Origin: Acidobacteriota bacterium
GTDB taxonomy: Bacteria > Acidobacteriota > Terriglobia > Bryobacterales > Bryobacteraceae
DNA length: 53,881 bases
Direction: 5' to 3'
Assembly: GCA_025352795.1 (NCBI GenBank)
Contig: JANXSF010000023.1
Location: 1 to 53,881 of the forward strand
Shown: piece after piece, positions 1 to 7,817 of the stretch
How positions within the stretch are numbered: the stretch's first letter is position 1
Layout: every line of letters begins with the position of its first letter
The notes under the pieces: model-generated
Databases searched by the model: none
What the model saw: only the letters and a program-made list of their open reading frames with translations
Told to the model about the DNA's origin: nothing
Position numbers and translations under genes: made by a program

Positions 1-1206
1 CTCCTCAATCTCGCGCGGGTAGATATTAAAGCCGCCGGAAATGATCAGGTCACTCCGGCGTCCAGATAGAGTGTAGTAACCGTCGTTTGATCGGCTAGCA
101 ATGTCGCCTGTTTTAAAGTAACCGTCGACGAACGCCGCGCGAGTGGCTTCGTCACGACGCCAGTAGCCGGCGAAAACGTTCGGACCTTTCAAATACACTT
201 CGCCGGTTTCGCCATCCTTCACTGGTTCCAGTGTGTCGTTCAACAACCGCACGGAAATGCCCGGCAACGGAAAACCGACACTGCCCGCGCGACGCTCTCC
301 TGTATAGGGATTGGAGATGTTCATCAGCGTCTCGCTCATGCCGTAGCGTTCCAGAAGGGTGTGGCCGTATTTGACGCGAAAATCCTCGTGCGTTTGCGCC
401 GGCAGTGGAGCTGAGCCAGAAACGAACAGCCGCATGCCTTTACCGACGCCGCGGGCTGTCGAGTCGTCCAGGTCCAGTAGGCGCACATAAACGGTTGGCA
501 CGCCGAAGAATAGCGTGGGCTGAAAGCTTAAGAATTCCGCAACCGCTTTCTGATGCTCAAAGCGTTCGAGCAAGCGCATGGTACAGCCACTGGTCAGCCA
601 GCAATGCAGGCCGTTGCCGAGCGCATGAACATGGAACATGGGCAGACCGAGCAGGAAACGATCGGCTTCGGTGATTTGCCAGCAGGTGATAAGACTGAGG
701 GCGTTGGCGATGAAGTTGTTGTGAGTGAGAACAGCTCCTTTCGACGTGCCTGTTGTGCCCGAGGTATAAATGATACCGGCGGGCGTATCGCCATCGAGAT
801 CGGCTGCGGGGCGAATGGCGCTGGGTGATGCCGCGGCTGCGGCAAGTTCGGCGGGCGACCAAACAGGGAGCGTTGTTACTATATCCGTGGCAACCGTGAC
901 CAGAGCTTTCGGTTCAGCATCGTTCAATATATGTGTGATTTCGCGATCACGGTAGAGGATGTTGATGGGGACGAAGATCACGCCGGTTTTGATGCAGGCC
1001 AAATAGAGATCAATCATTTCGACGCAATTCGCCAGATAGACGCAGAGCCGGTCACCCTTGGTGAACCCGCGGGCGAGCAACAGATTGGCCAAGCGGTTGC
1101 TGCGCTGGTCGAGATCAGCAAAAGTAAACGTAGCGCCTTGGAATTCCAGGGCAGTGCGGCTGGCGCGATTCTGGAAACTTAAATCGAACAAGTGAGAAAG
1201 ATTCAC
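1..1206 (-). CDS. AMP-forming acyl-CoA synthetase (malonyl-CoA synthetase-like), 3' end outside window
   Basis: An adenylate-forming enzyme that would activate a carboxylic acid as acyl-AMP and transfer it to CoA in the cytoplasm. The reading frame is open from a GTG at 1206 to the window edge (402 codons). Visible family motifs in order are the P-loop-like YTSGTTGTSKGAVLTHNN near residue 148, ERYGMSET near 300, YFKTGDIASR, and the hinge motif GRRSDLIISGGFNIYPREIEE at the edge, so only the C-terminal lid with its catalytic lysine is missing. The GTG start gives a normal N-terminus (NLSHLFDLSFQNR), as in family members of about 500 residues. The short N-terminal domain resembles MatB-type malonyl-CoA synthetases, but medium- or long-chain fatty acyl-CoA ligases share all these motifs, so the substrate is unsettled. 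Confidence 0.88.
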   Translation of the reverse strand, partial: MNLSHLFDLSFQNRASRTALEFQGATFTFADLDQRSNRLANLLLARGFTKGDRLCVYLANCVEMIDLYLACIKTGVIFVPINILYRDREITHILNDAEPKALVTVATDIVTTLPVWSPAELAAAAASPSAIRPAADLDGDTPAGIIYTSGTTGTSKGAVLTHNNFIANALSLITCWQITEADRFLLGLPMFHVHALGNGLHCWLTSGCTMRLLERFEHQKAVAEFLSFQPTLFFGVPTVYVRLLDLDDSTARGVGKGMRLFVSGSAPLPAQTHEDFRVKYGHTLLERYGMSETLMNISNPYTGERRAGSVGFPLPGISVRLLNDTLEPVKDGETGEVYLKGPNVFAGYWRRDEATRAAFVDGYFKTGDIASRSNDGYYTLSGRRSDLIISGGFNIYPREIEE

Positions 1207-1219
1207 GGTACCTGCCTAT

Positions 1220-1816
1220 TTATGGGGTCGCGATGACTTGCATGCGATCCACATTTCCGGCGGCGTCGGTGGCGGTGAGCAAGAATGTGGTTTTCGTGGT
1301 GATGCTGATGGGGAAGCACCTGGGCGTTTCAGACGGCTCGACGGATTTCACGGATGGAGTGAGGTGGAGCGAGATGGCGCCTTTGGTGTGGTAGCAAAGC
1401 TGGAGGGGTTGACCTGGACGACCTGTCATAACATTAAAGCTCCGAATGAGAGTTGCTGAGGCAGAGCTAGCTGGGACGGCCGCCACCACTGCTACTGAAA
1501 AAGATTGGCGAACTTCCTGACCGTCCTCACCTTTGGCTATCACCGAGTAAGTAGTATTCCGTTTGGGCGAGACGGCGATGCAGCGGCTGCGTGATAAGCC
1601 CAGTTCTTCCTCCGGCGGTTCAAGGCGCACACTCGTCGCGTCTTCAACGCCATAGCAAAGAGTCAAGGATTGCCCTCTTTGCACTTGATTGTTCGCGGCG
1701 GAAAGCTGGAGGATTTTCGCGTGTTTCGGCTTGGCTTGCTTAGCTGGTTCTTGCGCGGGAGGTTCCTGGGAGCAGGCGGCTAGCAGCAAGAGCACAACGA
1801 TGAGAAGTGAGGGCAT
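1220..1816 (-). CDS. Lipoprotein with two copies of a small beta domain
   Basis: No known function recognised. The protein (198 residues) begins with a hydrophobic stretch ending in a lipobox, LLLAAC at about residues 10-15, so it should be lipid-anchored in the envelope, followed by a Pro/Lys-rich linker. The rest is an internal duplication. Residues about 36-110 and 123-196 each have the layout start-of-strand, PGQ/RGQ-x-L-x-LCY, x-L-x-P, RC-x-P/V-I, TT(Y/F)-x-(V/L)-x-A-x-(G/A)-x-G, and each has one conserved cysteine pair (LCY and RC). This pattern suggests two Ig-like or immunoglobulin-fold modules, each with a disulfide. It lies 13 nt before the acyl-CoA synthetase on the same strand, so the two may be co-transcribed. 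Confidence 0.75.
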   Translation of the reverse strand: MPSLLIVVLLLLAACSQEPPAQEPAKQAKPKHAKILQLSAANNQVQRGQSLTLCYGVEDATSVRLEPPEEELGLSRSRCIAVSPKRNTTYSVIAKGEDGQEVRQSFSVAVVAAVPASSASATLIRSFNVMTGRPGQPLQLCYHTKGAISLHLTPSVKSVEPSETPRCFPISITTKTTFLLTATDAAGNVDRMQVIATP

Positions 1817-1858
1817 AAATTGGGCGTGATTCCCGATTGTAGCGTCACGCGGGCTAAC

Positions 1859-3808
1859 TTACCAAATCAACTTGGCGGCCACGGTGGCTTTACGTTGCTC
1901 GCTCCAAATGGTGGCGCTGACTTGCCCGAACAGGGTATTGGCGGGCGCAGTGTTCGGCGCGGCGAACATGGCGTGGTTGAGCGCGTCCTGCGCTTCCATG
2001 CGAAGCTGCAATTGGACTTTTTCCTTGAAGCGGAAGTTTTTGAAAACGGAAAGATCCCAGTTGTTAAATCCATCGGCGCGTGCGCCTGAAAGCCGCAGCG
2101 GAAATGTGCGGAGATTCGAGCCAAGCGCTTTTGCGGTGCTGGTTTCAAATCCGGCCGCTGTGTTGAACCATCGCTCAACGGTGCTATCGCCGCTTGCGAT
2201 ATCGTGAATGTCGCCTCGGAACAGGATGTTACCGAAGCCAAGTGGCGGGCCGCTTTGCCACTGATAAATAGCCTGCGTGGACCAGTCCCCGAACCAACGC
2301 TTCTTCCACCAGGGCAGTTCGACTTGGAAATTAATGACGAGGTGGTGGGGCCTGTCTTGCGGGCTGATGGTCTTGCTGGGGTAGGGGTCGCCCGCGTTGA
2401 GTAACTCGATGCCTTCCATGAATTTTGCCCACGTGCAAGTGGCGCCTACTAAGTAGCCTCGAGAAAAGCGGCGGTTGAAGCGTAAGTGGCCTTCGTGAAA
2501 CCAGGAGAAGCCTTGATTGGTGGTTGTGTTGATGGCCACGAACTGCGGGTACGGGCGTAGCAGCGTTCCGCGTGAAATCAGGCGGCTTTGCAGCGTGGTT
2601 CCGTCGAATGGGGCGATTCCAGAGAAGGGGTTAACGATGTTGGCGCGCGTGAGGAAATCAATGCGGGCCTGGTCGCGTTCGGAGGACGTGGAAAGGTACT
2701 GGTTGGGTAATGCGTTGAGGTCCCGCGCCAACCCCAGACCCACGCCTCGGCTGCTGCTATAACCAAGTTCAATCACGATGCGGTTCGGTAGTTCCTGTTG
2801 GATGTCCCCACTCCAGCGTTGTAAGTAGCCATTGCGGCGTGCGGGGTCAAAGTAATTGGGGCTCCGGCCCAGGTAAGTGGCCAGGCCGCCGCTTGCGCCT
2901 TGCGTGGGAATCAAACCTTGGGGAAAGGGATTGCTCAAGGTAGCCGAAAAAGTCTGACCGTTGTCGTTTGAAGGCACCAGGCCGGTACGCTGATCGAATC
3001 CTACTTGGCCGGCATCGACGCGATCGGTGCCGAAGGATTCGAAAAAGATTCCGTAACCGGCGCGGACTACAGTCTTTGGACGTAGCATGTAGGCGAGGCC
3101 GAGGCGAGGCGAGAAGTTGTTGCGGTCTGGGTTCCAAACGCCCCGGGGCGCGCCCTTGAAGCCAGCAAAGCCGATACCGCCAAGCGTCCTAATAAATGCG
3201 CCAACGGGAATTTCCGGGATGGGGTTTTGCGTGTAATTAGAGAGAGCCGCGGCGGAGATAGGGCTTGGAGTTGAAAAGTCCCATCCACGATTGGCTCGAT
3301 CAAACCGCTCCGTGGTGGGGAGTTCGTATTCCCAACGTAAGCCGATGTTCACTGTAAGACGGCGGCTGAACTTGAAATCATCGTGCAGAAACAAAACCGC
3401 ATATGACGATTGCTGCGATAGGGAAGAGAGGCGATCGATGCCGCCCGAAGTGGGCAAGCCAAGCAGGAAGCTGGCTAGGCCTTGGCCGATGGGCGAGGCA
3501 GCGGACGTATCAAGCGGGCCCTTCGTCCAATTGTTGGAAAATGCCAAATTACCTGTGTAATCGCCGGCGCCGTAGTTGTGTTCCTGCATGATGCGGTAAT
3601 CGCCACCGATGCGGATAGAGTGCTTGCCACGGACGAGTGTAGCTGTTGAGGAGAGGAAGTGGTAGAGAGTCGCCGTGTCATTGGGTTGATTTGGGGTGTG
3701 CAGAGCAGATAAGGTATGAAAGATATTGATCTGATAGCATTTCAGACATCTACTTCCATAACCCCACGTCACCCATCTGCTATCCTGAAGATTCCCAAGG
3801 GCACCCAA
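1859..3808 (-). pseudogene. N-terminally truncated Oar-like TonB-dependent receptor
   Basis: The open frame encodes 649 residues of the outer-membrane barrel of an acidobacterial Oar-type TonB-dependent receptor. Recognisable pieces are GKHSIRIGGDYRIMQEHNYG, the FLHDDFKFSRRLTVNIGLRWEYE strand pair, NFSPRLGLAYMLRPKTVVRAGYGIFFE, and a C-terminal strand ending in an aromatic residue (AAKLIW). Family members are normally about 1000-1200 residues, with a signal peptide, a carboxypeptidase-regulatory-like domain and a plug. All of these are absent. The first 35 or so residues (up to about 3700) look unrelated to the family and contain Cys and Trp atypical of a barrel. The nominal ATG at 3808 overlaps the start of trpE(G) on the other strand. 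Without export signal or plug it is probably a decaying remnant; a rearrangement that brought trpE(G) here may have removed the 5' half. Confidence 0.7.
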
Positions 3809-5952
3809 TGCGTCAACTCCGCTACGAAACTCCCAGCGGGATACGTGTCCTCCGAAGCGCTTCCAAGGTCAACTTCAAAAAAGGTTTGAAGCACTTGGCC
3901 AGCGACCTGGACAAGTTCCGCGGCTTTTACCTATCATCCGGTTATGAATTTCCGGGTAGGTACTCACGCTGGGACATCGCAAGCACTAAGCCTCCACTTG
4001 AAATTGTTGCTCAGGCTCGCAACATGGAATTCCGCGCCTTGAACTTGCGTGGGGAAATGCTGCTCAACATGTTGCTGCCATTCCTTAGCAAGCATCCGCA
4101 TTGGGAATCGCTGCATCATCGTGGTCAAGTGATCACTGGTACTTTGCTGCCTCTGCCGAAACTGTTTTCTGAAGAAGAACGGTCTAAGCAGCCGTCGGTC
4201 TTTTCAATCCTGCGCGCCTTTGTCGCTGAATTCAGCAACCCGAACGATGGGCGATTAGGACTTACTGGATCTTTCGGGTACGATCTGCTGTTCCAGTTCG
4301 ACCCTATCGAATTGACGCTACCGCGCGGCGAACAAAAAGATCTTCACCTTTTCCTTTCCGACGACGTTTATTATATGGACCGTAAACGGGAAGTGATTGA
4401 ACGTTACGAATACGATTTTGAGTTCAATGGGTTTTCTACCGTAGCTTTGGAACGGTCTGGTGAAGAGATTCCCACGCCACCCAAGTTGCCGCCTGGACCA
4501 GTGGTGAGTAATCATACGCCGGAACAGTATATGGCTGGAGTGGAGTCAGTCCGCGAAGGAATGCGGCGCGGTGATTATTACGAAGTAGTGTTGCGGCAAA
4601 CTTTTTCCACGCCTTATGCCGATCCGGCATCGAAGCTGTTTGAGCGGATACAGAAGGCCAGTCCTTCGCCATACGAATTTTTGTTGCAGTTGGGCGATGA
4701 ACAGTTGATTGGTGCTTCGCCAGAAATGTTCATCCGCGTGGAAGGCCGCCGGGTTGAGAGTTGTCCTATTGCAGGCACAGCGCGTCGCACTGGTGATCCG
4801 CTGGTGGATCATGAAAATATTCGTAACCTGCTGAACTCCACCAAGGAAGAATCGGAACTGACCATGTGTACTGACGTGGATCGCAATGATAAGTCGCGAG
4901 TCTGCGAACCGGGTACGGTGAAAGTGATTGGTCGGCGCTTGATTGAAGCCTATGCCGGGCTGTTTCATACGGTGGATCACGTGGAAGGAATGTTGAAAGA
5001 AGGCTTCGATTCGATTGATGCTTTCCTTTCTCACATGTGGGCGGTGACCATTATTGGCGCGCCGAAAAAAGCTGCGGCGCAGGCTATTGAAGATCGTGAA
5101 AAAACAGCGCGCGGTTGGTACGGCGGTGCCATTGGAATGCTGTCTTTGAATGGCGATTTGAACACCGGCATCCTGATTCGTACAGTGCATTTGAAAGACG
5201 GTATGGCATCGTACCCGGCTGGTGCAACGCTGCTGTATGATTCCGATCCGGCCAGTGAAGATGCCGAGTGCCATGTCAAAGCGACCGGCTTTTTCCGTGC
5301 ATTGGAAATGGGTAAGCCGAAAAAGAGAGTAACTGCGGCAGTATCTTTGAAAGTGGGCCAGGGCGTCAAAATGCTGTTGGTTGACAACGAGGATTGTTTT
5401 ATCCAAACACTGGCCAGTTACGCGCGAGAAACCGGTGCGGAGGTAGTTACTTACCGTTGGGGGATGCCGCCGGAGATGATACTGGAGCTGAATCCAGACA
5501 TCGTCCTGATTTCACCGGGGCCGGGGCGGCCGGAAGATTTTGGGGTCCCGCAACTGGTGCGCTTCGCGGCAGAACGGAAGATTCCCACCTTCGGGGTCTG
5601 CTTGGGCTTACAAGGAATTGTCGAGGCATTTGGTGGGACTTTGGGCGTGCTGGGATATCCCATGCACGGTAAACCTTCGGTGGTTCACCACACCAATGTG
5701 GGCGTATTTGAAGGCTTACCGGAAAATATTCGCGTGGGTCGTTATCATTCTCTTTTTGCGAATCCAGAAACTTTCCCCGATGTTTTAGAAGTGACGGCGC
5801 GCACGGAAGATGGTGTAATCATGGGTGTGCAGCATAAAACATTGCCCATTGAGGCAGTGCAGTTCCACCCTGAATCCATCCTTAGTTTTGATGGCGGTGC
5901 AGGACTGAAGATGATTGAGAATATGGTGCGGATCTACGGACATCTAAAATGA
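3808..5952 (+). CDS. trpE(G): Anthranilate synthase, fused components I and II
   Basis: Converts chorismate and glutamine to anthranilate, the first committed step of tryptophan synthesis. The single 714-residue chain carries the TrpE chorismate-binding domain (to about residue 500; motifs QLIGASPEMFIRVEGRRVESCPIAGTARR and CTDVDRNDKSRVCEPGTVKV) followed by a class I glutamine amidotransferase. The amidotransferase triad is visible: Cys598 in GVCLGLQ, and His687 and Glu689 in QFHPES. The length and the N-terminus (YEFPGRYSRWD) match the fused TrpE(G) enzymes known from rhizobia and Azospirillum rather than the separate subunits of enteric bacteria. A possible SD (AAGGG) lies upstream, with TATCCT at 3781-3786 as a candidate -10. 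The next gene overlaps the stop (ATGA). No other trp gene is nearby. PabB/PhzE-type enzymes are less likely given the overall layout. Confidence 0.93.
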   Translation: MRQLRYETPSGIRVLRSASKVNFKKGLKHLASDLDKFRGFYLSSGYEFPGRYSRWDIASTKPPLEIVAQARNMEFRALNLRGEMLLNMLLPFLSKHPHWESLHHRGQVITGTLLPLPKLFSEEERSKQPSVFSILRAFVAEFSNPNDGRLGLTGSFGYDLLFQFDPIELTLPRGEQKDLHLFLSDDVYYMDRKREVIERYEYDFEFNGFSTVALERSGEEIPTPPKLPPGPVVSNHTPEQYMAGVESVREGMRRGDYYEVVLRQTFSTPYADPASKLFERIQKASPSPYEFLLQLGDEQLIGASPEMFIRVEGRRVESCPIAGTARRTGDPLVDHENIRNLLNSTKEESELTMCTDVDRNDKSRVCEPGTVKVIGRRLIEAYAGLFHTVDHVEGMLKEGFDSIDAFLSHMWAVTIIGAPKKAAAQAIEDREKTARGWYGGAIGMLSLNGDLNTGILIRTVHLKDGMASYPAGATLLYDSDPASEDAECHVKATGFFRALEMGKPKKRVTAAVSLKVGQGVKMLLVDNEDCFIQTLASYARETGAEVVTYRWGMPPEMILELNPDIVLISPGPGRPEDFGVPQLVRFAAERKIPTFGVCLGLQGIVEAFGGTLGVLGYPMHGKPSVVHHTNVGVFEGLPENIRVGRYHSLFANPETFPDVLEVTARTEDGVIMGVQHKTLPIEAVQFHPESILSFDGGAGLKMIENMVRIYGHLK

Positions 5953-6305
5953 TTTCGTTACAAAAACGTGCCGCTGTGTTCGGTGTTGCTGCGTTGCTGA
6001 GTGGTGTATTTCTAATCGATTTCTGTGGGTGGATTTATGGCTGCGGATGCCAATCGGTTTGGAAGGTGGGTGCGCTGTATTGTAATATTCATACCGGTAC
6101 GAAACATTGCCCCTGGTGCACGCACGGCGGAGTAGGATTTGCGGTGACCGGCATTTTGGTCTTCGGCACACAGGCTTGGATCGCATTCAGAGCCGCAGGT
6201 CCATCGTTATTGGTACGATTAGGTATGTGTATTGCAGCTTTCCCGGTGGTTGGGGGATTGGCTGCTTATTTAGTAGGAAGCGCGCAAGGGTACTGGACCC
6301 CATAG
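5949..6305 (+). CDS. Cys-rich small membrane protein of unknown function
   Basis: Function not recognised. The 118-residue protein starts on the ATGA overlap with trpE(G), which supports translation coupling. It has about three hydrophobic segments (residues about 9-30, 57-75 and 85-108). The first loop is unusually rich in cysteine and histidine: a Cys next to the first helix, then GCGCQSVW, YCNIHTGTKHCPWCTHGG. This includes a CxC, a CxxC and several His. The loop could bind a metal, haem or disulfide partner, or be a disulfide-rich periplasmic loop; which one cannot be told from sequence. The next recognisable gene on the strand is hpnE. Confidence 0.75.
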   Translation: MISLQKRAAVFGVAALLSGVFLIDFCGWIYGCGCQSVWKVGALYCNIHTGTKHCPWCTHGGVGFAVTGILVFGTQAWIAFRAAGPSLLVRLGMCIAAFPVVGGLAAYLVGSAQGYWTP

Positions 6306-6352
6306 GCTATTGCAAGGGACGCGTAGAAGCAGGCATACTAAAGGGCTAATTT

Positions 6353-6484
6353 ATGATTGATCTTTCCGGTTTAACACACATTCTGCTTCTGGTGATTTGC
6401 ATCTGGCTGGCTATCAATTTCGATGGCAGCGGCGGTGGTGGTGGTCATAGGGACAGGGTGCTGGTTCCAATCCCCGTTCGTTAA
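6353..6484 (+). CDS. Possible 43-residue single-span membrane peptide
   Basis: A short frame starts with ATG at 6353, 47 nt after the preceding gene, and ends 3 nt before the hpnE start. The encoded peptide has one hydrophobic segment (HILLLVICIWLAI, about residues 9-21), then a glycine run and a basic tail. A weak AGGG purine stretch lies about 9 nt upstream. Placement between two same-strand genes with no intervening space fits a real small ORF that couples translation into hpnE. The short length and lack of known relatives keep confidence low; it could be chance. Confidence 0.4.
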   Translation: MIDLSGLTHILLLVICIWLAINFDGSGGGGGHRDRVLVPIPVR

Positions 6485-6487
6485 CGG

Positions 6488-7762
6488 ATGTCTGAGGTCA
6501 TTATCATCGGTGGCGGTCTGGCTGGTCTCGCAGCCGCTGTTCGACTGGGTGAAGCTGGCCGGAATGTCCGAATCCTGGAAATGCGGCCGTTCCCTGGTGG
6601 GCGCGCCACATCTCTTCCACAGCAAGATAACGAAGCCATCGACAATTGCCAGCACATCCTAATGCGCTGCTGCACCAGTCTGATGGATTTTTACCAACGG
6701 ATGGGTGTTGCGGATCGCATCAAGTTCCACAAAGAGTTTCCGCTGATTGAGCCCGGCGGTCGATTGTCGCTATTGAAGGCTGGATTTCTCCCTGCTCCCT
6801 TTCATTTCGCCGGATCATTTCTGAAGCTGAAGTTCCTGGGGCTAGCCGATAAGTTGGCCATCGCCAGAGCAATGCTGGCTATCTTCCTTGAACATGGACG
6901 ACGCAACGATTTGGACGATATCACCATGTTGGCATGGCTGCGGGAAAAGGGGCAGACCCAGCGTGCCATTGATCGATTCTGGGGTCCGGTGCTGGTGAGC
7001 GCTATCAATGAGGAACTGGATCGGATGGCTGCAGCCCATGGATTTCAAGTTTTCTGGCTGGGCTTTTTGAATGATTCCCGCAGTTATGAAATGGGTGTAC
7101 CGGATGTGCCGTTAGGAGATCTGTTCGGCGAAGAGTGTTGGAAGCGGCTACCCAATGTCCGCTTCGATTTTCGTTCCATGGTGGATTCCATTGAAGTAGA
7201 AGCCGGACGCGTTACTGGTGTAACGGTGAAGGGTGAACGGCTTGCGGCTGACACCTTTATCAGCGCACTGCCATTTGAACGGTTAGAAAAGTTGTTCCCA
7301 CAGTTGGGAATTGACTATTCGCCATTTGAGCATTCACCCATCACGGGCATCCATTTATGGTTTGATCGCAAAGTTACGGACCTTGAAAATGCCGCCATGC
7401 TGGATCGTACAATTCAATGGATGTATAACAAACAGGACGGTCGCTACCTGCAATTGGTAGCCAGCGCCAGTCGCAGTTTGGTTGGCATGGGTCGACAGGA
7501 GATCATTGATCTGGCGGTTAGTGAGTTGGGAGAATTCTTCCCCGCAGTTAAAGCCGCAAAGCTGGAAAAAGCGCAGGTAGTGAAAGAAGTGCGCGCCACG
7601 TTTTCTGCATTGCCCGGGCTGGAATCCAAGCGTCCTGGGGCCCAGACACAGTTCCCGAATTTCTTCCTGGCAGGAGATTGGACCAAGAGCGGCTGGCCGG
7701 CGACCATGGAAGGTGCGGTGCGCAGCGGATATCTTGCAGCCGATGCTGTTTTGCAAGGGTAA
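6488..7762 (+). CDS. hpnE: Hydroxysqualene dehydroxylase (squalene-associated FAD-dependent desaturase)
   Basis: A flavoprotein of 424 residues. In the HpnCDE route HpnE reduces hydroxysqualene to squalene, the precursor of hopanoids. The N-terminus is a dinucleotide-binding fold (IIIGGGLAGLAAAVRLGEAG, then LEMRPFPGGRATS), followed by IDNCQHILMRCCTSL, which is typical of this branch of the amine oxidase/phytoene desaturase superfamily. The C-terminus has the second FAD-contacting motif FFLAGDWTKSGWPATMEGAVRSG. Length fits HpnE (about 420). The usual partners hpnC and hpnD (squalene/phytoene synthase-like) are not in the window, so the gene is detached from the common cluster. A carotenoid desaturase is the main alternative, but the DNCQH and GDWT signatures favour HpnE. 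Confidence 0.85.
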   Translation: MSEVIIIGGGLAGLAAAVRLGEAGRNVRILEMRPFPGGRATSLPQQDNEAIDNCQHILMRCCTSLMDFYQRMGVADRIKFHKEFPLIEPGGRLSLLKAGFLPAPFHFAGSFLKLKFLGLADKLAIARAMLAIFLEHGRRNDLDDITMLAWLREKGQTQRAIDRFWGPVLVSAINEELDRMAAAHGFQVFWLGFLNDSRSYEMGVPDVPLGDLFGEECWKRLPNVRFDFRSMVDSIEVEAGRVTGVTVKGERLAADTFISALPFERLEKLFPQLGIDYSPFEHSPITGIHLWFDRKVTDLENAAMLDRTIQWMYNKQDGRYLQLVASASRSLVGMGRQEIIDLAVSELGEFFPAVKAAKLEKAQVVKEVRATFSALPGLESKRPGAQTQFPNFFLAGDWTKSGWPATMEGAVRSGYLAADAVLQG

Positions 7763-7817
7763 TTAAATTTTGCGCTAACAGTGTCCTTTTTTTTGGCTAG
7801 ATTACGCTTTTCAGTTC

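Noticed and set aside
4546-5406. 286-codon open frame antisense to trpE(G)
   Set aside because: Low-complexity, His/Arg/Phe-rich translation typical of an antisense shadow; the plus strand frame is a clear TrpE(G).
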